A DNA stretch of 64,000 nucleotides from Thoreauomyces humboldtii. Lineage: Eukaryota > Chytridiomycota > Chytridiomycetes > Spizellomycetales > Powellomycetaceae. The position numbers were made by a program, and so were the translations under genes. Below, piece after piece: positions 1 to 11,119 of the stretch. Within the stretch, counting starts at the first letter, position 1. Each line of letters starts with the position of its first letter. The notes below the pieces were generated by a model, which saw only the letters and a program-made list of their open reading frames with translations, ran no database searches and was not told where the DNA came from. The stretch is from the NCBI GenBank assembly GCA_027596035.1, contig JADGJA010000028.1, forward strand, positions 1 through 64,000. Direction: 5' to 3'.

Positions 1-301
1 TTTTTTTTTTTTTTTTTTTGTCGCTCTCTCCCTCCCTCTCCCTTCCTCTCTCTCTGTGAGAGCAGCATCCCTCTCGCTTGCTTTGCATACGACTTTCATC
101 GTCCTGGCTATCCCATCTACTCCCCTCCTCGGGTCTCTCCTTCTCCTCTCCTGCTTAGCCTTAGTCGTTCTATCCGTAGGCCATCTCCTGTGGACTCGCA
201 GCACCAAGACTACCTCCCGCAAGGAACTCTCCCCTCCCAGCCTTTCCCCTGCCGCCGTCGTTCGACGCACTCCTACACCTCGCCTCGCCACCCGTTCCGC
301 C
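1..301 (+). promoter_or_regulatory. Pyrimidine-rich 5' region of the zuotin gene
   Basis: The window opens with a run of 19 T followed by CT-rich sequence up to the zuotin ATG. Such tracts are common in fungal core promoters and 5' leaders. No TATA box or other defined site can be named. The transcript start cannot be placed. Confidence 0.4.
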
Positions 302-2438
302 ATGGCCCCTATCGCTGCCCCTACACTGTCGCTCCCTTCCCCGCCAAAGGCGTGGGACTCCAACAAGGAGCATGTTGTTCACGCTAACAGCCTCAGCGCT
401 CTGCTCTCCCAGGGCATCGAGCCCGTCGGTCATGAGTTCATGAATGTCTGCCGTCGCCACCGTCACAAGCGCTCCATGTCCGAGGATGCTGGCCTCGAGC
501 AGGCCCTCGAGGACGCCGACTCCGAGGACGTCTCCCTCGAGGAGGACGAGCAGGAGAGCCCCAAGCTCCTGAGAAGCGACCCTCTCAAGTGGAAGGTAGC
601 ATTCCGTTGGGCAGGACTTGGTTGGAGCACGTCTTTGGTGGTTCTGACCGCGTCATGACTTTCTCAGGAGCAAGATCACTACGCCGTCCTCGGTTTGTCC
701 AAGCTTCGTTGGGCCGCCAACGACGATGACATCAAGCGCGCGTACCGCCGCAAGGTCCTCAAGCACCACCCCGACAAGAACCCCGACGGTTCCGACTCGT
801 TCTTCAAGTGTGTTCAGAAGGCTTGGGAGATCATGAGCGAGCCCGTCAAGCGTCGCCAGTGGGACTCTTGCGACCCCAAGTTCGACGACAGCATCCCCAG
901 CGTCAAGGCCAAGGGAGACTTCTTTGACCTGTACGCACCCGTCTTCGACAAGGAGCGTCGCTTCTCCAAGACCCAGCCCGTGCCCACCCTCGGCGACGAG
1001 CACAGCCCCCGTGAGTACGTCGAGACTTTCTACAGCTTCTGGTTCGGCCTCGATTCGTGGAGGACGTTCGAGAACCTCGATGAGGAGGACACGGAAGCCG
1101 ACAGCCGAGAGGAGAGGCGTTGGTTGGACCGCAAGAACAAGACCGAGCGCACCAAGCGCAAGAAGGCCGACACCGCGCGTGTGAACAAGCTCGTCGAGCA
1201 GGCATTCTCCCTCGACCCCCGTATCAAGGCTTTCAAGGAGTCTGACAAGTACGCAAAGGACGCCAAGAAGCGTGACCGTGAGGCCGCTCAGAAGGCTGCC
1301 GAAGAGGCCGCCAAGAAGAAGGCCGACGATGAGAAGGCTGCCCTCGAGAAGGCGGCCAACGATGCCAAGGAGGCTGCCCAGAACGAGAAGAAAACCCGCG
1401 AGGCCGCGAAGAACGCCATCCGCAAGGAGAAGAAGACGATCAAGCGCATCATGAGGGACAACAACAACTTCCTTCCCGCTGACGCTTCCGCCGATGCCGT
1501 TGCCTTCCAGCTCCAGAAGCTCGACGAGATTCTCGAGCACGTCGACACGGCTGCCCTTGAGCAGTTCCGAGTCAAGCTCGAGGAGGCTGTTCCCAGCGGT
1601 GCGGAGATCCTTGAGCTTGTTCTCGACGAGGAGCACCTCGCCGTGACCGAGGCGAAGGCTCACCAGAGCACCGACGGGGCGACGAAAGCTCAGTCTGCGC
1701 CCAAGGAAGAGACCGCCAAGGTCGCCAAGCACCCTTGGGCCACCAAGGAGACGGCCACGCTTATCAAGGCCGTGAAGATGTTCCCTGGAGGCACCATCGA
1801 CCGTTGGGAGAAAATCTCCGAGTACGTCAACGAGCACGGTGGAGAGGAAAACGAGACCGCGGATGCCAAGGCCACCCGTTCCCGCACCCCTAAGGAGGCC
1901 ATCAACCAATCCAAGACTATGCAGTCTGGTGAGTGACGCGCACAAATCTTGCGAACTCTGGGGGGCCAAAATATGCTAACCTGTAGGTGTTCCTCTTCTA
2001 GCTCAAGCCGCTGACCGCCAGCGCTTGCAGGCTGCCGCTCACAAGCCTATCGGCAAGGTGAATGTCGGCGAAGACATTTCCGAGCGGTTTGAGGAGGTCA
2101 AGCCCGAGGTCGTCGCCAAGCCCGTTACCGGAAAGGCTGCTGCCGCGAAGCCCATCGTCAACGGCAAGGCCGCTGCGGCCAAACCTGCTACCCCTGCTGC
2201 TGCCTCCCCCGTGACCCCTACCATGATGGCGCCTCCCAACGCGTCGTGGAGCACCGAGCAGCAGCTTGCGTTAGAGCAGGCCATGCGCAAGTACCCCGCC
2301 GCCACCTTCCGTGAGACCCCCAACGAGCGATGGGAGAAAATCGCCGAGGACGTTACCGGAAAGAACAAGAAGGAGATCAAGCAGCGAGTAAAGGAACTCG
2401 CTGACATGGTCAAGAAGAAGAAGCAGGGTGGAAAGTAA
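302..2438 (+). CDS. ZUO1: Zuotin-like ribosome-associated J-protein with SANT repeats
   Basis: Exons 302-595, 668-1928 and 2002-2438 (663 aa); phases agree and both introns are GT-AG. Family role: Hsp40 partner of ribosome-bound Hsp70 (RAC) that assists nascent chains. Seen: a J domain just after the first intron (about residues 99-165) with the HPD motif at 132-134. A long Lys/Ala/Glu-rich charged helix follows (about 240-340), then two SANT/Myb-like segments (about 450-500 and 590-650), each with spaced Trp residues. Yeast Zuo1 lacks the SANT repeats; human MPP11 and many fungi have them. The first in-frame ATG is at 302; the open frame upstream has no ATG. The 5' leader is strongly pyrimidine-rich. 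Next gene starts about 0.7 kb downstream on the same strand. Confidence 0.95.
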
Positions 2439-3151
2439 ACATATACTCGATCTTTTTCCCATCAACTTTCATCGGGTGGCTTACATCCTTGGCTGCTCAA
2501 TCAAAAGTGCCGCCGGGCTCTTGACGGGCTCCGGTGCGTCTTTATGACATTCCGCTACTAGAAAGGTACTTCATGGTGAAAAAAGTGACTGTACCTTACA
2601 AATGTATCTCGAGAAACCTGTTGCTGGGAACGACATGAACCAGCGCAGCCGCTACCCACAGGCCACAGTCTGCTGCCAAACGGCAGTTGCTGTCGATGAC
2701 CTGCGTGACTCATTCTTCCCACCGCCGCTTGCCTGTCTCAGCTCCCTCTCTCTGCGTCACTCTTTCTCCCCTGCTTCCCCCCTTCCGAGTGAAGACAAGA
2801 AGATTGATTTTCGGCGCATAGCAGACGGCACCACACCTCTCGTTTCGAGAAACAGATCCTTTATCGTCCCTGCTAGGCCCACTATCATCCCATCAGAAGA
2901 CTTTTACTCGAGGGGGCCAGCGACTGCCGAGTGGTCGTCTGTCGCTCCTTGAAGGAAAGTTGTGAGAGCTTGCGACTTCGGAAATTGAGCTGCAGGTGTA
3001 TCCTGGCTCCGGTCATTTTGCCATCGTCGCACTGGAGTCTAGCCTGGCAACTTCCAAGCAGTCATCCTTCTTCAAGCCTCACACGCTGGTTTTCCCACGA
3101 CAGTCTCGACCTCAGCACGATCTCATATCACGAAAATTGCAAAAGTCCGTG
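2439..3151. other. Intergenic stretch, no convincing gene
   Basis: About 0.7 kb between zuotin and the cysteine-rich protein. It probably holds the zuotin 3' UTR and the promoter and leader of the next gene. Short open frames exist (for example from 2602) but show no recognisable domain or splice-consistent continuation. Confidence 0.5.
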
Positions 3152-3930
3152 ATGTTACGTCTCGTCTGCAGAAGCTGTGAAGGCGTTTTGGTGGACGAGC
3201 CACGTGCATTCAAGCGGCACTGTCAATCAGAGTGCCCGAAATGGCTGCACGATCGGATGCAACCGCCACTCAGCGAACAGTAAGACATCTTTCTTTGATC
3301 TTCCATGCCGACCTCGGTCGCTAGCAGATCTCAGGAATCCTCATTGCTGATGGGGGGCCTTCTCTCTCTCCCACCAGTCCCCGTAAAATCTTCTCTTGTC
3401 ACGCCTGCCCTCCCCGAAGGTGTGGCGACGATCGTGTTCCTGGATCATTTTCGACCAAGTACGATGCTTCGAGACACGAGTGGGCCAAGCACAAGACGTA
3501 CAGGGAGATTCCTGGTAGGCCCCTCAGTCCAGCTCTGATGGTACTTGGGTGAAGAAACCACGGCGCTCACTGTCGCACACTGCTCTCAGTGCACCAAGAC
3601 AGGGACCAAGACCTGGAAGATCACAAGGACGGTCGCAGGAGCGCATCGCCCGTCGCGGAAGCCAGCAAGTACGAGGATACAGGAGACAACGAGGATGACT
3701 GTCCATGCTGCTTCGGAGACTGCGACAGCTGCCAGAAGCGGGCCAGGGAACGAGAGGAGGTCATCACCCCGCCGCGTAGTCCGGAACCGGAGCTGCATCG
3801 CCCTCGTCAGGATCTCCCTTCGACTCCTTCGTCATCGCCAGCCGGACTGGACCGAGTTGCCTCAAGAACCGTACCGAGGATCTTGCTCAGACTCCCTCGC
3901 CAACCGTCGACGGGGCCAGCTGCTTTTTGA
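3152..3930 (+). CDS. Small protein with zinc-finger-like Cys/His clusters
   Basis: Predicted exons 3152-3279, 3378-3514 and 3590-3930 (201 aa). Both introns are GT-AG and all three phases fit exactly, which is the main support. Seen: an N-terminal C-x2-C ... K-R-H-x3-C cluster (about residues 6-28). A second C-x2-C ... R-H-x4-H cluster lies mostly in exon 2 and resembles a degenerate C2H2 finger. A third Cys cluster (C-x-C-C-x3-C-x2-C, about 120-130) is followed by a Pro/Ser-rich tail. Nucleic-acid or protein binding through zinc is an inference; no named family was recognised. The start is the first ATG of the frame. Confidence 0.6.
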
Positions 3931-4665
3931 TTTAGTATAGACCCTGATGTTGCTTTCTTCTTCTCCTCCGCACTCCTTCCTCAAAGCCGCTTTTGATACT
4001 CAGTGGAAGTCCAATCAGAGTGCAGGGTTGCAGGTCAATCGTACACGGGGCGGTCCGGTTGGAATCCCATGCCCTAAATCAGCGATCACTGTATGTACCC
4101 CCGGACGCTGAGCCTTTTCCACGGTGGCAATGAGAAGTAAGTAATTAATGAGGAACTTTCCCATCGCTTTGCGCAGCAGTCAGAGGGTCCGACAGAAATT
4201 GCTGCGCTTTTCCCAGTGAATCTTGAAACACATTGCAGACGCGTTTCAAGCCGACCCCGCGTTTTAATTGCGGTTCCCTCTTTTTTCTCCCAGGAAGGGG
4301 AAAGGGTGCGGCCAAATCACAAGTCGAGATACATGAGGATATGGGGGCATAAAGGGGGATTACATTGCTCTTGTCGTTCCCTTCAGCCAAGGAGAAGAAA
4401 CAGAGCAAAAGCAACGCAAGCAGCTCACACACGGATCACACGAAAAGGGCCTTCCTCCCTCAGCTGTCCTTCCACGTCCTCTCTCTCTCTCTCTCTCTCC
4501 CTCTCTCTCTGGTTCTTCTTCCCTCTCCCTGTTGATGATATAGGCTACCTGGACCCTTCCCCCTCGTCCCCTCCTCCCTTTACGCATCTTCCCACGTCGC
4601 TTTTCTCTCATCCATCAACGCTTACCAGCACACACAAACTATAGCGACCGACTCTCAACTCTGCG
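3931..4665. promoter_or_regulatory. Promoter and leader region upstream of the Rds1-like gene
   Basis: About 0.73 kb with no credible gene. The proximal part is strongly pyrimidine-rich and contains a CT microsatellite (4479-4510). This fits a long CT-rich fungal core promoter or 5' UTR. A minus-strand open frame (4145-4432) has no recognisable feature. Confidence 0.45.
4479..4510 (+). repeat. CT dinucleotide microsatellite
   Basis: An almost uninterrupted run of CT units, broken by one CC step, about 155 bp upstream of the Rds1-like ATG. It is part of a larger pyrimidine tract. Probably a core promoter or 5' UTR element and likely length-polymorphic (inference). Confidence 0.9.
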
Positions 4666-6114
4666 ATGCTCGTCAAGACACTCGCGAGCTTCATGCTGCT
4701 GGCGGCATCAGCTTCTTCCGTCATCGCCCTTCCCATCTCCTCGAACTCTGCCCTGACCATTGGCAACCTCGGACGACGAGATCTCGCTGACCTCGATATC
4801 CTCTCCCAGGAGGTCCAGGACGAATCCGTAGACACCTCGTCCTCAGCTGCGGCACCAGCCGTCGCAACCACTGCCGAAGCATCTGCAGAAGCCACCGCCG
4901 CTGCCTCACCCGTCGTTGCATCCACCGCCGCGGCTGCAACGCCAACCGCCTCTGTCTCGGTAGCCAGCGCTTCCACCACAACTCCCGATGTCAGTGTAAG
5001 CGTCGCAGAGCAGGCTCCTGCGACCGCATCCTCTGTACCGGATGTCACCATCGTCAGCGAGACCGGAGCCAACGGTACGGCGGTCACGCCAGCCACAGCA
5101 GGAACCACAGGAACCACAGGAACCACAGGATCCACCGGCACAACCTCCGCTGGCAGTTTCCCAGGCGTTCCCGTCGCAGCGGTACCAGCAGCGGCCGCTT
5201 CTCCTGCAGCCGCAGATCTGTTCGTCCTCAACTACGCGCTTACTCTGGAGCATCTGGAGGCAACGTTCTACCAAACAGCCCTGGCAAAGTTTTCGGCAGC
5301 AGATTTCAAGTCGGCAGGATTCGATCCCGCCATCCGAGACCAGTTCCTCACCGTCCAGAGCCACGAGGACACTCATGTCACCGCCCTGACGTCTGTCATC
5401 AATGCCACATTCGGTGCCGGCATGGCCGTACCTCCCTGCGAGTACAACTTTGCTTTCGACACCGTCGGCGGTTTCATCGCGACGGCTGCTGCGCTCGAGC
5501 GGACCGGCGTCCAAGCGTACACCGGTGCCCTCAAGTTCGTCAGCGCAGATGCCATCAAGACCGCGGCAGCCACCATCGCCACTGTTGAGGGTCGCCACGC
5601 TGCCGCTTTGAACGTCATCAACACGGCCAAGGTGAACGGCGTCGTTTCGAACGTGAACCCCATCCCTGGAGCCTTCGACACGGCTCTCGGCTTCACACCC
5701 GTCTTTTCGATTGCCGCCCCGTTCATCAAGTCATGCCCGTTCCCTCTTCCCGTCACACCGTTCCCATCCCTCACCCTATCAAAGTCGACCGGAAACTTCC
5801 AGGACAACCTCGGACTTCTCTTCACTGCGACGCTGACGGCAGCCCAGATCGCCCAGCCCGCCAGCCTCCACTGCGCCGTCCTCTTTGGATTGGCCCAGAA
5901 GCGTACCCCTGTCACAATCACCATGGACCCACGGTCCGGAGGCATGCTCGCTAACTGCGAGATGCCCATCGACGCTCTGGGCAACCAGGAGCTCATGGTA
6001 TTCGTCGTCAACGCGGACATGGATGTGACGATCGACAGCGACAAGCACGTCATTGCCGGACCCGCCACCTTCACGGTGCTGGAGGCAGCCAAGATCAAGG
6101 TCAAGACTGCTTGA
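4666..6114 (+). CDS. Secreted Rds1-like ferritin-fold protein
   Basis: Intronless frame of 482 aa. An N-terminal signal peptide (about residues 1-22, hydrophobic core LASFMLLAASAS) precedes an Ala/Thr/Ser/Val-rich low-complexity linker (about 60-180) with a short Gly-Thr-Thr repeat, probably O-glycosylated. The ferritin-like helical domain (about 185-350) has E-H-L-E-A-T-F-Y and, later, S-H-E-D-T-H signatures with Glu/His residues in helices. A C-terminal beta-rich segment follows. The family includes fungal Rds1, linked to stress and nutrient response; its enzymatic activity is not established. Two stops of adjacent phase (TGA, TAG) close the frame. The CT-rich leader suggests strong expression (inference). 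Confidence 0.9.
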   Translation: MLVKTLASFMLLAASASSVIALPISSNSALTIGNLGRRDLADLDILSQEVQDESVDTSSSAAAPAVATTAEASAEATAAASPVVASTAAAATPTASVSVASASTTTPDVSVSVAEQAPATASSVPDVTIVSETGANGTAVTPATAGTTGTTGTTGSTGTTSAGSFPGVPVAAVPAAAASPAAADLFVLNYALTLEHLEATFYQTALAKFSAADFKSAGFDPAIRDQFLTVQSHEDTHVTALTSVINATFGAGMAVPPCEYNFAFDTVGGFIATAAALERTGVQAYTGALKFVSADAIKTAAATIATVEGRHAAALNVINTAKVNGVVSNVNPIPGAFDTALGFTPVFSIAAPFIKSCPFPLPVTPFPSLTLSKSTGNFQDNLGLLFTATLTAAQIAQPASLHCAVLFGLAQKRTPVTITMDPRSGGMLANCEMPIDALGNQELMVFVVNADMDVTIDSDKHVIAGPATFTVLEAAKIKVKTA

Positions 6115-6431
6115 TAGAAGGCCTTCCCTGTCTCCCTCCCTCCTTCCACCGTTTCTTCATTCACTCTTTCCGTTACATAGCGCCTAGAGTTCATTCCCCT
6201 TGTGCCTGTACATAGCCTCACCTGCTGCTTTCTGCGTCTTGTATATTCCATTCTCTTCTTTTTTTTTCTCAAAAAAGCGCTTTTCTTGCCGCATCTCTTG
6301 CTTCCATTTGACCTGCTCTTTCGGATGCGCTCGTTGCGTCACAACTGCATTGTTTACAGGAGAATCATGACTAGTGACAGTCTCCTCTTTCTAAATGTAT
6401 TGTCGAAGTCTTCTGATGGCTCGTCTCTTCA
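6115..6431. other. Short convergent intergenic region
   Basis: About 0.3 kb between the converging Rds1-like and MYND genes. It is T-rich, including runs of T near 6260-6270, and probably holds both 3' UTRs. No gene seen. Confidence 0.5.
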
Positions 6432-9163
6432 TCAAGAAAGTCTTGCGGGCCGTTTTCCGGGTTTAACCTTCGATCTAGGGATCTTCTTGTAAGTTGTCTT
6501 TTGCACTATGATGGGAGTCGGGAGGGTCGTAGCGTTGTCTACGGGCTGGAAAAATCGCTCGTTAGATATCTCTGATGGAAAGCAAAGACTCGCATCTGCT
6601 GCTTTCTCGTCGCGTACCTGTTTACAATCGGCTGAGGTGCTTGACTTGGTCTCCTTGCGCGCGGCAGCCTGCGCGGCGGCCCGCTTCTCCAGCTTGAGCT
6701 TGAGTCTGGCTGCCACGGGACGATTCTGAGCTAGCGCGGCTTTGGGATCCACTGGCGCCGGGGTTCCGTCCGGCTTCCTGGTCTCGTCTGTCGAAGGAGT
6801 GGGCGGATTGGTGGCAGCCGCAGGACTTGACATCGCAGTGGGAGGCAAAGCGGCAACGGTGGGGACAAGGGAACCTTCTTTCACTGCCGGACTCTGTTCC
6901 GTACTCTTCTTCGGGATATTGTTGACTGCGTTTTTCGCTTGCCGGGAGACGTCCGTCTTGGCGGCTGAAAACGTAAACCAGTCTTGCTTGCTGGCTTTGA
7001 CTCCGACCTCGTCGGACCTCGGCTCCGACGGAGTCACCGACATCCGGGGTATGGCCACGGGTCCGAACCTGAAGGTCGCGTCAGATTCCACGATTCCCCT
7101 GTTCAAGTCCGCCGGGTTCCTCGCAGCCGCCATGCACCACATCGCGTGGTCGCTCTCCCAATGGGCGGTCTGACACGCCTCGTCGCAGTAGCGGACGCAC
7201 ATGCATCGTCCGCAGAGATGCAGCTCCGAGCGAGGTTTCGTCATAGCGCAGTATCCGCATCTCCTCTCGTCCGCCACCTCCCGGATCCTTTCGACGGTCA
7301 GGGTGTCCGGGTGGGCGAGGACCTTGGGGACCTGGAGGAAACGTCGGCTGTCCTTCGGGAGGACCGTGGACGGGATCCCGTGACAGTCTCCCGGTGGCAT
7401 GTTGGACTGTCGATGGACGGGGGCGGCGGAAGGGGATGTCGACACGGCCATGACCATGTCGCTCGCTGCTCGGACCACGTCCGGTGGGGTCGGTTGCATC
7501 TTCTGATCTTGACGGACGAGCCCTGGCAGGAAGCCTTCAGGACTCAGCATCCTATCGATGCAGATCTCGACGTAGATCGGGGCAGGAGGTTGCGATGCGA
7601 GGGCTTCGGTTGGCGCCGTCTTCGAGTCCTCAGAATCTTGCAGCGCCGCGCTTGACGGTCCGTAAGCTGGGTTATGTATGGTCGCCATAATCCCGTCAGC
7701 GTGCATAAATGTCACCGATCCAAACTTTATCCCACGGTACCTAACATATGAAACGAGAATGTAAGAAGTCAGTCTTTGCCTGCGGTGTACAGCAGACAAG
7801 ACCTCTGCCGCCAGGAACTTACGTGAACGGACCGTGAATGATCATTTCGCTGTCAAGTGTCGCGCCTTTTCCCAACTCCATATGAATCCCAATCTTTGTT
7901 CCCTCAGAGTATTCGTGCAACACGAATGGTTTCCTAGGAGTCGAAGGCCTGACGTTCACGATAGCTTGTCGGGTTTCTGAGACTTCCTGCGTCGTGGACA
8001 ATTGCACCCACTGGTATCCTTTGGCTATGGGAATGTCCAGCGAGAAGCCGAACGAGTCCCTTTCCGATTCGTACAGGCCCCTCGCCTTGGGATCATGCGA
8101 TATGATGCCTGCCACGACGGTTCCAATCACCTGGACGGCGGTACCGAGATGTCCGTCGATGCGACGGTATAGCGTGCCACCGGGAAGAATAATCCCGTTT
8201 CCGAGCGTGAAGAAGCTGGGTCTTCTCACTTTGGTCCATTGTACGGACATGGGCTTCGAAAGCTTCGTGCCATGCATCGAACAAGGGTCGGAGTAACTGA
8301 GGTGACGATGTCAGTGGGACATCCTCTAGGAACTGCGAGGTACGTTTCCAACGCGCCATTCCATACCTGCTGATGATATGCTTCCCTTCCACCGTATTCG
8401 CAGCGTGCATGTAACGACAAGGAAACCGACTGTAGGCCGGATCTGTGGCATCGAAGCCACCCTTTATCTTCTGCTGTAGCATCGTGAACACGCGTGCCCC
8501 GTCCTCGGGAACCCGCGGGGCCTTGTTGCGGCATTCGGCGAGATACAGAGTTGTTGGCTCCAGGATTCCCGGCATGGGAGCCAGAACCGCAGTGTGGGGC
8601 AAGACTGTCGAAGATCGACTGCGGACGTGCGGAGGGGCAAAGCCCGGCCTGTCGTCGGCGACAGGCGCAGGAGGCGGGACGGGACAGCTGGAACCGCTGC
8701 CGAAGTGGAAGGTGGACGTCGGAGGGAGAAGAGAAACGCTGCTGCAGACTCGTTCGGCGAATTCCTTCCGTGCGTCCTCCGGTACCGAACGACCGAGGGC
8801 GCTCCTTGTCATGGTTTTGAAAATGTCATGGGGTTGTCCCCTGCTCTCAGCGGCGGGGGCCGACTGTTCCGTCGGCGGCAAAGGCGTAGGTTCTGATCTG
8901 GACAGCGTCACGGGCTGGACACGCGGAGCTAGGCTCTTTTCCCCTTGCACCGTCAGCTCGGGTATCTTGCCCCACCTTGCCTGTGCAGATCCATCGATTG
9001 CTTTAGGTTGCTGCATGAGAGGATCGGAATCTGTCAACTTTCGTGGTGGTTCTGTGCTCGTGCCGATCTCCACGGACTTTTCTGGGGGGAGCGAATGCCA
9101 CTTGCTCATCTGGTTCCAGAATGACTGCGTCTGCCTGGTTCCTGCGTCCCGAAGGGATGACAT
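6432..9163 (-). CDS. MYND-type zinc-finger protein
   Basis: Exons on the minus strand: 9163-8367, 8296-7823 and 7740-6432 (859 aa); phases agree across both introns (70 and 82 nt). The MYND finger lies at about residues 585-626: C-x2-C, C-x2-C, then Y-C-x3-C-Q and H-W-x3-H-x3-C, the complete zinc ligand set. MYND domains usually bind proline-rich partners. A conserved-looking globular region (about 215-440) precedes it and spans the exon joins; I cannot assign it. The first 200 and last 200 residues are low-complexity. Divergent from the GT31 gene. A role in transcription or signalling is only inferred from the MYND domain. Confidence 0.85.
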
Positions 9164-9683
9164 GGTCCAGTCGCAAGTTCGTTCGGGATAACCCTTGATC
9201 GTTGGACCGACCTCGCGGGGATATCGTCCGCTGAACCTCTGGCGGGGAATCTCCGCTCTGTTCCTTCCTCGCGCCTGTCAAAGGACGACGCTCCGCTGAC
9301 GTGGTGGTACCAAGCCATCGGTATACGGTACTGTATCGATACCTTTGGGAGCAGAGACCCAAAAAGCAAGATGGGAGACACAGCCACATGACCGTGAAAC
9401 GGCAACCCCACACGCGGCCTTCTCTCCTGTTTGTTTTTGATCTTTGGGCGCGCAAGAAACCAAAAGACTCTCTCCTTCTCCCCATTGTTCGCACCCATAT
9501 CCTCTTGACCCATACTCCCCTAACACCTTGTCGTCTCGTCTCGGCCGTCAATCTGTTGCACTACGACATGCGCTGCAGTCAAATACTTTAGTGCCCTTTG
9601 ATAGTGCCGCGCAGCCGTTTTCTCAATTCTTTCTGCTTGCTTTGCGTCTCGTTCCCGTCGCGCTCATCCCCCCGCCCCCCACA
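9164..9683. promoter_or_regulatory. Divergent promoter between MYND gene and GT31 gene
   Basis: About 0.52 kb separates the two divergent ATGs. It is CT-rich near the GT31 start. A frame in phase with the GT31 gene is open from 9444 but lacks an ATG and reads as leader. No defined motif named. Confidence 0.45.
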
Positions 9684-10742
9684 ATGCAGTTACGGCTTTC
9701 TTTTCTTTACCAGGGACGAAGACGACGGATCCACCTCCTCATCTTCGTCCTCCTTCTTGTCGCCATCGTCTATCGATTCACGTCAGTTTTCTCCACCGTC
9801 TACCGTGCAGTCCTGCGTTACACGCAAGTTCGCGCACCCCCCACCTTCTACACTCCCTGCGGTTCCTCCAATCCACCACGTCCGCTGATCCACCGTCCCA
9901 CCTTCACCGTCAAAGGACGTCCCATCTGCGACTGGTCTCAGTCAGGCGCCCCTTCCTCCCTCCTCCTGACCGTCATGATCTCGGGCGACCGCTTCGAGAA
10001 GCGCTCCATCATAAGGAACACGTATCCCCGGGACGCTCGCTCCTCCACCCGCGTCGTGTTCGCCTTGGGAAGGCTCGACCGACTCCTCCCCGAACAGCGC
10101 AGGCGCGTCTGGGACGAGTACTACATGTACGGCGACATCCTCCTCCTCGACGTGGACGAGAACGGTGACAGTGGCAAGACCTATCACACGTTCGAGACCG
10201 TCTCGCGCCTCTTCTCCCACTGTCCCTTCACCTACGTGGCAAAGGTGGACGACGACGCCTGGTTCCACATGCCCCACGTCCAGTTGCGGCTGGACGCGCT
10301 GGTCCCGTTCGCTCAGGAACAGGGAGTGTACTACGGCGCCCTGCACGACTGGCCAAAGACCTTCCACTACATGACGGGCATGATCACGGGTCTGTCCTGG
10401 AACCTGGTCCAGTGGATAGGCAAGGATCCCTGGGTGGAATCGAACAAGGGAGGACCCGAGGACTGGATGACGGGGACCTGGGTGCAGGAGTTTGGCCGCC
10501 GGCGAGCCATGGCCCTGCCCACCCCGAATCCGGCCCTTCCCTTCCACAACGACCCCTTGGAGTGTCCGCACGGCGAAGGGTATCCGCACTACCACTGCGA
10601 ACCTCGGGAGGATCTCTGGGATTGGGAGTACCACCACGAGGAAAACTTCGTCGGTTGGAACACGACGTCGGTCATCGGCATGCACAACCTGAAGACGATC
10701 GAGCTCTTCTGCGACGCCGATACCACCGTGCGACCGAGGTGA
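9684..10742 (+). CDS. GT31-type Golgi beta-glycosyltransferase
   Basis: Intronless, 352 aa from the first ATG of the frame. Type II topology: short basic N-terminus, then one membrane helix (about residues 17-34, I-H-L-L-I-F-V-L-L-L-V-A) and a lumenal catalytic domain. Seen: the R-x3-I-R-x-T-Y motif typical of beta-1,3-galactosyl/GlcNAc transferases, and the metal-binding K-V-D-D-D-A-W acidic triad at 189-191. A G-G-P-E-D-W segment near 258 matches the EDV-like C-terminal motif. Such enzymes transfer sugar from a UDP-sugar to glycoproteins or glycolipids in the Golgi. The donor and acceptor cannot be read from sequence. Confidence 0.88.
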   Translation: MQLRLSFLYQGRRRRIHLLIFVLLLVAIVYRFTSVFSTVYRAVLRYTQVRAPPTFYTPCGSSNPPRPLIHRPTFTVKGRPICDWSQSGAPSSLLLTVMISGDRFEKRSIIRNTYPRDARSSTRVVFALGRLDRLLPEQRRRVWDEYYMYGDILLLDVDENGDSGKTYHTFETVSRLFSHCPFTYVAKVDDDAWFHMPHVQLRLDALVPFAQEQGVYYGALHDWPKTFHYMTGMITGLSWNLVQWIGKDPWVESNKGGPEDWMTGTWVQEFGRRRAMALPTPNPALPFHNDPLECPHGEGYPHYHCEPREDLWDWEYHHEENFVGWNTTSVIGMHNLKTIELFCDADTTVRPR

Positions 10743-11119
10743 CATCCCAAAAGTAGCTGAAAATCTCTGCCTGCGTACAACCATCCCTCTATTGGCCTCG
10801 ATTCATTGCCCATAGCGTATATTATATAATCCCCCGTTCTCGCTAGCGGTGAGGCTGCTCCCCTAATTCGTGCGCATTTTAGGAGCCCAACGTTGCTTTC
10901 CTATGACCTCCAGAGACCTTGTGTTTTGCCACAATCCTTATCCCCCTTTCACACAATCCGTCGTGCTCGGTAAAATGTACAATGGTGGAGGTCCACTTTT
11001 CGAAGACTACTTTTGCGAGCTGTTCTCATGGGAACTTCTGTTTCTGAGTTGTAACCGAGATCGTTTCAAACTATTGTCAGAGGTGTTCTTCCGGTCGAAA
11101 TCATGCTCGAGGAGAGGAG
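10743..11119. other. Intergenic 3' region
   Basis: About 0.38 kb between the converging GT31 and VPS9 genes. It probably holds both 3' UTRs; an AT-rich patch near 10815-10832 could contain the cleavage signal. No gene seen. Confidence 0.45.

Noticed and set aside
653..1969. 438-codon minus-strand frame opposite zuotin
   Set aside because: It is the Leu/Val-rich complement of Lys/Glu/Ala-rich zuotin codons. The plus strand carries J and SANT motifs, so this is a shadow.
5373..6272. 299-codon minus-strand frame opposite the Rds1-like gene
   Set aside because: No features of its own; the plus strand has a signal peptide and ferritin-like motifs.
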